Shown here in pieces: positions 1-5,710 of a stretch of DNA of 6,929 bases (positions are counted from its first letter, which is position 1; each line of letters starts with the position of its first letter). A model generated the notes under the pieces. That model saw only the letters and a list, made by a program, of their open reading frames with translations. It made no database searches and had not been told where the DNA came from. This DNA comes from Acidimicrobiia bacterium (lineage in GTDB: Bacteria > Actinomycetota > Acidimicrobiia > Acidimicrobiales > SZUA-35). The position numbers were made by a program, and so were the translations under genes. The stretch is from contig JAOUGG010000123.1 in NCBI GenBank assembly GCA_029857855.1, positions 1 to 6,929 of the forward strand, read 5' to 3'.

Positions 1-1
1 G

Positions 2-1237
2 GATCGAGGCCGCCTCCAGAGGCGAACCCTGTTGGTGCTGTCCGCCAGCGCCGTCGCCGGTCGGGCAGCGATGACGATTGCGTTCGTCGTGGTCAGCCTG
101 CTGACCAAGGAGATCCTGGGCTCATCCACGTGGGCCGGTATCGCGAGCGCCGCCATCACGGTCGGAACCGCACTCAGCTCCTCCGCCCTGAGCAGCTACA
201 TGAACCGCAAGGGTCGACGCCCCGGACTGGTCGTCGGCTACATGGTGGCGGCAACCGGCGGCCTTATTGCGGCGTTCGGGGGGCAGGCGGCCTTGATCGT
301 CGCCTATCTCGTCGGTCTTGTGCTGTTCGGCGTTGGTCAGGGGAGCACCGGTCTCGCCCGGTATGCCGCGGCCGACCTGGCCAACGACAACGACCGGGGC
401 AAGGCGATCGGGTACGTGGTCTTCGCCTCGACCATCGGTGCCGTCGGCGGTCCCGCACTGTCGGGTCCGGCGGCCCGCTTCGGCGAGTGGTTCGGGTACG
501 GCCCCTACATCGGATCACACCTGGTGTCGGTCGGCTTCTTCGTGCTGGCCGGACTCTTGTTGTTCGTCGGCCTCCGCCCCGACCCGCTCGTCGCAAGCGG
601 CAAACTCGACGTCGAGGGGCCGCCCAGCGACGGTGGTTTCAGTGCCGGCCTGCATGCCATACGGCAGCACCCGCTGGCCGTGCTGGCGCTGGTCGGTCTG
701 GTGGTTTCCCAGGCCGTCATGGTGATGGTGATGGCCATGACTCCGCTGCACATGGAGGCCCACGGCAAATCTGTCGGGTTGGTCGGCTGGGTGTTGTCGG
801 CCCACACCGCCGGAATGTTCGCGTTCGCCCCGCTGGCCGGATGGTTCGCCGACCGCTACGGCCGGATCGAATCGATCGTTGCGTCGGCGGTTGTGCTGAT
901 CATCGCCACGGTGATGACCGCCTTCGCCCATGAGGCGCCGTCGATCCTCATGTTCCCCGGCCTGTACCTGCTCGGTCTCGGCTGGAGCTTCGGGACCGTC
1001 GGATCGAGCGCGCTGCTCACCGAGGCCGTCGACCGTCGCGAGGAGGTGGCCGCCCAGGGAGCGGCCGACCTGATCAAGAGCTTCGTCAGCGGCGCCGGCG
1101 CCCTGGCCTCCGGACTCATCTTCACGATGGCGGGATTCCACGTCCTGTCGATGGTGGGAATCGTCGGGTCCGGCCTGCTGCTGGTGGCGGCCTTCACCCG
1201 GCTGCGACTTCAGCCTCGGGTCGGCCTGGCACCTTGA
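2..1237 (+). CDS. MFS transporter, 5' partial
   Basis: An inner-membrane permease of the major facilitator superfamily, lacking only its extreme N-terminus. The frame stays open to the left edge (DRGRLQRRTLLVLSASAVAG), so the true start is probably before the window; the internal TTG at 32 or GTG at 35 would begin inside TM1. About twelve hydrophobic segments can be read. The family's motif A appears twice, once in the loop after TM2 (NRKGRRPG, near 190-240) and again in the second half (GWFADRYGR, near 838-865). A hydrophilic central loop (DPLVASGKLDVEGPPSDGG) separates the halves. The C-terminus is short and cytoplasmic. The substrate cannot be read from the sequence; drug or metabolite efflux is the usual guess for this subgroup. 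It converges on ribonuclease Z, and its last 44 bp lie inside that gene on the other strand. Family assignment is firm and substrate unknown. Nothing ties it to the pentose phosphate operon. Confidence 0.9.
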   Translation, partial: DRGRLQRRTLLVLSASAVAGRAAMTIAFVVVSLLTKEILGSSTWAGIASAAITVGTALSSSALSSYMNRKGRRPGLVVGYMVAATGGLIAAFGGQAALIVAYLVGLVLFGVGQGSTGLARYAAADLANDNDRGKAIGYVVFASTIGAVGGPALSGPAARFGEWFGYGPYIGSHLVSVGFFVLAGLLLFVGLRPDPLVASGKLDVEGPPSDGGFSAGLHAIRQHPLAVLALVGLVVSQAVMVMVMAMTPLHMEAHGKSVGLVGWVLSAHTAGMFAFAPLAGWFADRYGRIESIVASAVVLIIATVMTAFAHEAPSILMFPGLYLLGLGWSFGTVGSSALLTEAVDRREEVAAQGAADLIKSFVSGAGALASGLIFTMAGFHVLSMVGIVGSGLLLVAAFTRLRLQPRVGLAP

Positions 1238-2141
1238 CCACCATGAGGTCCTCGGCCACCACCACATCGGGATGAATGGCGCCGGCTTCGACGGCGAAAC
1301 CCTCGTTGTCGGTGTAGCGGGAGGAGAAGTGACCGAGTACCAGCCGGCGGGCTCCCGCCTGCACCGCCATGGTCGCCGCCTGCCCGGCGGTGAGATGGCC
1401 GTAGTCGGCGGCGAGGTCGACCTCGGATTCGAGGTACGTCGATTCGGCGACCATCAGGTCGACGCCGCGGGCCAGCTCCACGGCGTTCGCGCAGGGTGCG
1501 GTGTCCATGATGAACGCAAACGACTGGCCCGGTCGGGGCCTGGTGACGTCGTCGACGGTGACGACGCCGTGCGCGGTACGAACCGAACCGGTAGCGAGGA
1601 GGCGTCCGACATCGGGGCCGGTGATGCCGTGGCGTTCGAGGGCGGCCTGGTCGGCTCGTCGGCCGTCGGCTTCTCTCAGCCGGTAGCCAAGGGTCGTGAC
1701 CCGGTGGTCGAGCGGAGCCGCCGAAAGGGTCAACGGGCCGATGGCGTCCACAGTGCCGGCCCCGGCGATCGGCTTGGGAACGACGCTGCTGGTGTCGTGG
1801 AAGATCGACGAGGTCCGCAGCCGTTCGAAGTATTCCACGCCGTCGGCGGGGAAATACACGGGAAGCGGCGGCAATGTTCGGGTTCCCAATCGCGAGTCGA
1901 GCGCCCTGCGCTGGATCACTCCGGCCAGACCCAGGGAGTGGTCGCCGTGGAAGTGGGTGATGCAGATGGCCGTGAGACGGGCCACGGAGAGATTGGCGAA
2001 GATGAACTGGCGTTGGGTGCCCTCGCCCGGATCGAACAGGATCAACTGGTCGTCCCAGCGGAGAACGAAGCTGTTGTGGGCCCGGTAGCGGGTCGGGGCC
2101 TGACCGGCGGTTCCCAGCACGACCAGTTCTCGGCTGCTCAT
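1194..2141 (-). CDS. rnz: Ribonuclease Z (tRNA 3' endonuclease), metallo-beta-lactamase fold
   Basis: A 315-residue cytoplasmic enzyme expected to cut pre-tRNA just after the discriminator base to give the mature 3' end. The zinc site is complete: HFHGDH at 63-68 (H63, H65, D67, H68), H146 in PLDHRV, D213 in FIMDT, and H271 in GHFSSRY. The GEGTQ motif (39-43) and HGITGPDVG (171-179) are also typical of the RNase Z/ElaC family, as is the length. The D213 context is MDT where many members have GDT, and the N-terminal glycine loop is LGTAGQAPT rather than the usual GTGAG type; neither removes a ligand. The ATG at 2141 gives the conserved beta-strand start (ELVVLGT). No Shine-Dalgarno is visible, but TAGAAT lies 8 nt upstream, suggesting a leaderless mRNA. 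The gene is divergent from gnd and overlaps the transporter 3' end by 44 bp. A related MBL phosphodiesterase is the only serious alternative. Confidence 0.93.
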   Translation of the reverse strand: MSSRELVVLGTAGQAPTRYRAHNSFVLRWDDQLILFDPGEGTQRQFIFANLSVARLTAICITHFHGDHSLGLAGVIQRRALDSRLGTRTLPPLPVYFPADGVEYFERLRTSSIFHDTSSVVPKPIAGAGTVDAIGPLTLSAAPLDHRVTTLGYRLREADGRRADQAALERHGITGPDVGRLLATGSVRTAHGVVTVDDVTRPRPGQSFAFIMDTAPCANAVELARGVDLMVAESTYLESEVDLAADYGHLTAGQAATMAVQAGARRLVLGHFSSRYTDNEGFAVEAGAIHPDVVVAEDLMVVKVPGRPEAEVAAG

Positions 2142-2155
2142 TGCCGAGCATTCTA
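2142..2155 (-). promoter_or_regulatory. Putative leaderless promoter (-10 element) of rnz
   Basis: Read on the minus strand, TAGAAT (complement of 2150-2155) is followed by 8 nt (GCTCGGCA) and then the rnz ATG. This TAnnnT-to-ATG distance would place transcription initiation at or within a base or two of the start codon. No Shine-Dalgarno lies in between, which agrees with a leaderless transcript. No convincing -35 hexamer is seen about 17 nt further upstream. Prediction from spacing and sequence only. Confidence 0.5.
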
Positions 2156-2264
2156 GGTGACCCGACCGGCGGTTGGGCGCCTCGGGATTCCGCGACCGGC
2201 ATCGGCAGTGCAGCAGCGATCGCTTGATGTCTTTCTTGGTGCATGGCCCTCGGAGGACGCTCGC

Positions 2265-2278
2265 TATGGTCTAGACCA
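2265..2278 (+). promoter_or_regulatory. Putative leaderless promoter (-10 element) of the gnd-zwf-ROK-pgl operon
   Basis: TATGGT at 2265-2270 fits the actinobacterial -10 pattern TAnnnT. It is followed by 7 nt (CTAGACC) and then the gnd ATG at 2278, so transcription would start at the A of the start codon. No good -35 hexamer is seen at 16-18 nt spacing; TTGGTG at 2236-2241 is too far away (23 nt). A weak -35 would suit a regulated promoter. The element is embedded in the palindrome at 2266-2279. The competing reading is a leadered mRNA using GGAGGA at 2252-2257, but that lies 20 nt from the start codon, too far for normal use. Confidence 0.5.
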
Positions 2279-2279
2279 T
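2266..2279. promoter_or_regulatory. Perfect 14-bp palindrome, dre-like operator (DasR/NagR-type GntR regulator site)
   Basis: ATGGTCTAGACCAT is its own reverse complement. Its inner 12 bp, TGGTCTAGACCA (2267-2278), equals the core of the dre consensus (ACTGGTCTAGACCACT) bound by DasR in Streptomyces and resembling the NagR/YvoA sites of Bacillus. Those GntR/HutC regulators lose or change DNA binding with glucosamine 6-phosphate or N-acetylglucosamine 6-phosphate. The outer bases (TA and TG) do not match the full consensus. The site covers most of the -10 hexamer and the first two bases of the gnd start codon, so a bound dimer would block RNA polymerase. The palindrome is directly visible; the identity of the bound protein is inferred, and no regulator gene lies in the window. 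Confidence 0.6.
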
Positions 2280-3330
2280 GCAGCAGCTGGGAATGATCGG
2301 ACTGGGACGGATGGGCGGCAACATGGTTCGGCGCCTTCACCGGGCGGGAATCGCCTGTGTCGGTTTTGCGAACAGCCGGGAGTCGGTCGATGAATTGGTC
2401 GCCGAGGGTGTGGCCGAGGGGGCGTACGAGCTGGCGGATCTCGTGGCCAAGCTGGAACGGCCCCGAGCGATCTGGATCATGATTCCGGCCGGCTTTGTCG
2501 ACGGCGTGATCGAGGAGTTGGCGCCGTTGCTCGATCCCGATGATGTCGTCATCGACGGCGGCAACACGCACTATCCGCTCGACATCTTGCGATCCGACCG
2601 CCTGGCCGAACAGAGAATCCACTACCTCGACGTCGGGACCTCCGGTGGTGTGCACGGCCTCGAGCGGGGCTACTGCCAGATGATCGGCGGCGAGGCCGAC
2701 GTCGTCGAGCGCCTGCGCCCGATCTTCGAAACGCTGGCCCCCGGTGTCGACGCGCAGCCTCGGACCGACGGCCGCGACGGCGACCCGGTCCAGTCGGAGC
2801 ACGGCTATCTGCACTGCGGTCCTGCAGGCGCCGGCCATTTCGTCAAGATGGTGCACAACGGCGTGGAGTACGCCATCATGGCCGCCTACGCCGAGGGCTT
2901 CAACCTCATGTCGAGGGCCGGGATCGGCCGCGATGACCGCGAGGTCGACGCCGAGACAGCGCCGCTCGCCGACCCCCGGCTCTACCAGTACGACATCGAC
3001 GTCGCCGAGGTGGCGGAAGTCTGGCGGCGAGGAAGCGTGGTCGGGTCGTGGCTGCTCGATCTGACCGCCGGGGCGCTGCTGCACGATGGCGATCTGTCGC
3101 GGTACGAGGGTCGAGTGGCCGATTCGGGGGAGGGGCGGTGGACGGCGCTGGCCGCCATCGACACGGGTACCCCGGCTCCGACCATTCTCGACGCGCTTTT
3201 CAGCCGCTTCGCATCGCGCGACAATGACCGCTTCGCCAACCAGGTGCTGTCGGCCATGCGAGCCGGATTCGGTGGCCACCATGAACGGAAGTCCGAGTCC
3301 GGAAACTCCACTTCGGGTGAGGGGGGCTGA
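2278..3330 (+). CDS. gnd: 6-phosphogluconate dehydrogenase, decarboxylating, short type
   Basis: Cytoplasmic enzyme converting 6-phosphogluconate to ribulose 5-phosphate and CO2 while reducing NAD(P)+, the last oxidative step of the pentose phosphate pathway. The 350 residues open with a Rossmann loop GLGRMG (8-13). GTSGG (120-124) and the substrate/catalytic segment GHFVKMVHNGVEY (186-198) follow, with K190, H193, N194 and E197 in place. The helical C-terminal domain ends in the FGGH signature (331-334) and a 16-residue polar tail. The length fits the short (about 300-335 aa) YqeC/GndA-like class rather than the 470-aa enteric form. Residues 159-173 form a polar, Asp/Arg-rich stretch that looks like an insertion. 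After the second beta strand the sequence is GFANSRES, lacking the acidic residue expected for strict NAD use. The ATG at 2278 is preferred because the glycine motif follows directly. First gene of the operon; its stop overlaps the zwf start by one base. Confidence 0.93.
   Translation: MQQLGMIGLGRMGGNMVRRLHRAGIACVGFANSRESVDELVAEGVAEGAYELADLVAKLERPRAIWIMIPAGFVDGVIEELAPLLDPDDVVIDGGNTHYPLDILRSDRLAEQRIHYLDVGTSGGVHGLERGYCQMIGGEADVVERLRPIFETLAPGVDAQPRTDGRDGDPVQSEHGYLHCGPAGAGHFVKMVHNGVEYAIMAAYAEGFNLMSRAGIGRDDREVDAETAPLADPRLYQYDIDVAEVAEVWRRGSVVGSWLLDLTAGALLHDGDLSRYEGRVADSGEGRWTALAAIDTGTPAPTILDALFSRFASRDNDRFANQVLSAMRAGFGGHHERKSESGNSTSGEGG
3316..3326 (+). promoter_or_regulatory. Ribosome binding site deciding the zwf start
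   Basis: A purine run GGTGAGGGGGG at the very end of gnd precedes the ATG at 3330 at suitable distance (TGAGG is 7 nt away). Together with the TGATG stop/start overlap it supports this ATG as the zwf start, although it gives a 36-residue polar N-terminal extension before the first conserved strand. Confidence 0.6.
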
Positions 3331-4775
3331 TGACCAGGGATCGCACGCACCCCAGACCGCACCGGCGGCCGCCGGCCCCCATCGAGGTTCCCGATGCGGT
3401 GGCGACGCCGCTCGGCAACGGCCAAGCGACCGCCGACGCCCTCGTGCTGTTCGGCATCACCGGTGATCTGGCCAGAAAGAAGCTCTTTCGGGCGCTCTAC
3501 CAACTCGAAGCCGATGGTCAGCTCGGCTGCCCGGTGATCGGCGTTGCGTCGTCGAACTGGACGGTCGACGAACTCCGGGCGAATGCGAGGGAGGCGCTCG
3601 ACGAGTCCGGCGCCGAGATCGACGACGCCGTCTGGGCCCGCCTGGCCGGCCGCCTCGACTATGTGTCCGGCGACTACCGGGACACCGACACCTTCGAGCG
3701 CGTGGCCGACCGGGTCCGAGGCGCGGCGTGCCCCGTCTGCTACCTCGCCATCCCGCCGTTCCTGTTTCCCACCGTCGTCGAAGGACTCGGCGCAACCGGG
3801 CTCAACCGGGGCCGGGTGGTGTTGGAGAAGCCGTTCGGACGTGACCTGGCCTCGTCACGCGAGCTCGATCTGGCGGTCAAGGATCACTTCCCCGAGGAGC
3901 GGATCTACCGGATCGACCACTTTCTGGGGAAGGAGCCGGTCCTCAACATCCTGGTGTTCCGTTTTGCCAACGCCATCTTCGAGCCGCTGTGGAATCGGCA
4001 TCACGTCAGCCGAGTCACGATCGACATGGCCGAGAGTTTCGGCGTCGAGGGCCGGGGCAAGTTCTACGACGAGGTCGGTGCGCTGCGTGATGTGGCCCAG
4101 AACCACCTGTTGCAGATCGTCTCGCTCCTCGCCATGGAACCGCCGGTGTCCGACGACGCCGATTCGCTGTCGGATGAGGTAGTCAAGGTCCTGCGGGCCA
4201 TCCGCCCCCTCGATCCCGATCGGGTGTGGCGGGGCCAGTACGAGGGCTACCTCGATGAGGAGGGGGTGAAGCCCGAGTCCGACACCGAAACCTACGTGGC
4301 GATCGACTTCGAGATCGACTCCTGGCGATGGGCCGGCGTGCCGTGGCAAATTCGGGCCGGCAAGGCCCTGAACCGAACCAGGACCGAGGCCGTCGTCGAG
4401 TTCCAGGCGCCACCCCGACCCCTGTTCAGCGACATCGAATGCGCTCCCCGGCCGAACGCCCTCCGGTTCGAGATGAAGCCGAACGACGTCATCTGTCTCG
4501 AGGTCCAGGCCAAGGCCCCGGGTGATTCGTTGATCAGCGAGACCACCAGCCTCAGCCTCGATCACGACGGCCTCGAATTCGGGCCCAGTCCCTACCACCG
4601 GCTCCTGGGTGATGCCCTCCAGGGCGATCGGCGACTGTTCGCCCGGGGTGACCAGGTCGATGTGGCCTGGCAGATCGTTCAGCCGGTGCTCGACGCACCA
4701 CGGCCTGTCGTGGTGTACCCCTACGGTTCGGAGTTTCCGGATCGGCCCGATGAAACCGGGCGGAGCGCTCGATGA
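3330..4775 (+). CDS. zwf: Glucose-6-phosphate 1-dehydrogenase
   Basis: Cytoplasmic enzyme oxidising glucose 6-phosphate to 6-phosphogluconolactone, usually with NADP+. It is the committed step of the oxidative pentose phosphate pathway. The 481 residues carry the family landmarks in order: the nucleotide-binding loop FGITGDLARKK (41-51), EKPFG with K168, the active-site signature RIDHFLGKE (194-202) with H197 contacting the phosphate, and DVAQNHLLQ (254-262) with H259 as the expected catalytic base. IRAGKAL (341-347) lies in the C-terminal domain. The length is within the normal 450-510 range. The first 36 residues are Arg/Pro-rich (HPRPHRRPPAP) and probably disordered. The gene starts on the last base of the gnd stop and ends in an ATGA overlap with the ROK kinase, so translation is likely coupled. 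No opcA, the usual actinobacterial partner and allosteric factor of Zwf, follows it here. Confidence 0.96.
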   Translation: MTRDRTHPRPHRRPPAPIEVPDAVATPLGNGQATADALVLFGITGDLARKKLFRALYQLEADGQLGCPVIGVASSNWTVDELRANAREALDESGAEIDDAVWARLAGRLDYVSGDYRDTDTFERVADRVRGAACPVCYLAIPPFLFPTVVEGLGATGLNRGRVVLEKPFGRDLASSRELDLAVKDHFPEERIYRIDHFLGKEPVLNILVFRFANAIFEPLWNRHHVSRVTIDMAESFGVEGRGKFYDEVGALRDVAQNHLLQIVSLLAMEPPVSDDADSLSDEVVKVLRAIRPLDPDRVWRGQYEGYLDEEGVKPESDTETYVAIDFEIDSWRWAGVPWQIRAGKALNRTRTEAVVEFQAPPRPLFSDIECAPRPNALRFEMKPNDVICLEVQAKAPGDSLISETTSLSLDHDGLEFGPSPYHRLLGDALQGDRRLFARGDQVDVAWQIVQPVLDAPRPVVVYPYGSEFPDRPDETGRSAR

Positions 4776-5710
4776 CTGCCGGCGGCGCGGCCGACGCGAT
4801 CGCTCGTCACTGCACGATCACCGTCGACCTCGGTGGAACCAACGTGCGGGCCGCCGCGGTCGACGACCTGGGCGACCTCGTGCTCCACATCCGCAGGCCG
4901 ACACCACGCCACGATCCGGACCCGCAGTTTCTGATCCACCTCATACACGCCGTGATCGCCGACCTCCCGGCGGACCGGCGGGCCGGTCGAGCGGTTGTCG
5001 GCCTTCCCGGGGTGATCGACCAGGTTCACGAACGGCTGGTCACGGGCGTGAACCTTCCCAAGGGCTGGATCGACAAGATCAACGAGGACTGGATCGCCGA
5101 TCAGATCGGCATGGAGGTGAGCCTCGCCAACGACGCCGATCTCGCCGCCGTCGGCGAGTCGGAGTTCGGGGCCGGCCGCAATCATCGAGACGTCGTCTAC
5201 GTGACGGTTTCGACCGGGGTCGGCGCCGGCCTCGTCGTCGCCAGCCGTCTCGTCCAGGGCAGTCTGTCGGGTGGGGAGCTCGGCCACACGGTGATCGACT
5301 GGGAGGCCGCCCGTCGTGGTGAGCCGGCCACGGTCGAGGACCTGGGATCCGGGACCGCGATCGACCGGGCGGCGGCGAAGGCCGGTCTGGCCGAGCGGGG
5401 CGCCGATTTCGCCGCCCTCGTGGCCGCCGGGTCGGAGCCGGCCACCACCATCTGGAACCACGCACTCGAAGCGGTGGGTATCGGCATCGCCAACATGGCG
5501 TGGATGGTGGCACCGCAGATCGTGATCGTCGGCGGGGGAGTGGGGCGCAACACCGATCTCGTCCTGCCCGTCATCCGTCGCCAGCTCGAACAGTTCGGGC
5601 CCGTCTTCTCGGGCGACATCGAACTTGCGACCGCCGAGCTCGGCGACGACGCCGCGCTGATCGGTGGAGCGGCCTGGTATCGCGCCATCGGCCGGGTGGA
5701 CGGGGCGTGA
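4772..5710 (+). CDS. ROK-family sugar kinase, probable glucokinase
   Basis: A 312-residue cytoplasmic kinase of the ROK branch of the sugar kinase/Hsp70/actin fold, probably making glucose 6-phosphate from glucose and ATP. Visible are the phosphate-1 loop VDLGGTNVR (18-26), LPGVID (78-83), the catalytic segment ANDADLAAVGE (119-129) with D121, and the ROK signature STGVGAGLV...GSLSGGELGH (147-172) containing E169 and H172. The adenosine-side motif is IVIVGGGVG (250-258). The CxCGxxGCxE zinc loop that follows GEIGH in most ROK proteins is absent: residues 173-195 hold no cysteine, and the only Cys in the protein is C14. The ATG at 4772 overlaps the zwf stop by 4 bp, with GGAGCG at 4762-4767 as ribosome binding site. 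Its place between zwf and pgl supports a glucose substrate. Other hexoses or amino sugars are possible, so no gene symbol is given. Confidence 0.88.
   Translation: MTAGGAADAIARHCTITVDLGGTNVRAAAVDDLGDLVLHIRRPTPRHDPDPQFLIHLIHAVIADLPADRRAGRAVVGLPGVIDQVHERLVTGVNLPKGWIDKINEDWIADQIGMEVSLANDADLAAVGESEFGAGRNHRDVVYVTVSTGVGAGLVVASRLVQGSLSGGELGHTVIDWEAARRGEPATVEDLGSGTAIDRAAAKAGLAERGADFAALVAAGSEPATTIWNHALEAVGIGIANMAWMVAPQIVIVGGGVGRNTDLVLPVIRRQLEQFGPVFSGDIELATAELGDDAALIGGAAWYRAIGRVDGA

Noticed and set aside
1272..2156. A 294-codon plus-strand open frame opposite rnz.
   Set aside because: The opposite strand encodes a ribonuclease Z with all metal ligands intact; this frame shows no family motif.
2102..2174. 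An 11-bp direct repeat, GACCGGCGGTT, at 2102-2112 and 2164-2174.
   Set aside because: One copy is in rnz coding sequence, the repeat is short and GC-rich, and it has no relation to the promoter elements; chance is the simplest explanation.
2157..2393. A 78-codon plus-strand frame starting in the divergent region and running into gnd.
   Set aside because: It overlaps gnd out of frame, has no ribosome binding site or recognisable motif, and would cross the promoter and operator.
1210..3282. A 690-codon minus-strand open frame spanning the 3' part of rnz and the gnd region.
   Set aside because: It is antisense to gnd and out of frame with rnz, is rich in His/Arg/Pro with no recognisable domain, and crosses the promoter region; a typical high-GC shadow frame.
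5500..5706. Upstream extension of the pgl frame.
   Set aside because: It lies wholly within the ROK kinase gene and encodes Arg-rich shadow sequence; the GTG at 5707 has a ribosome binding site and a GTGA overlap with the kinase stop.
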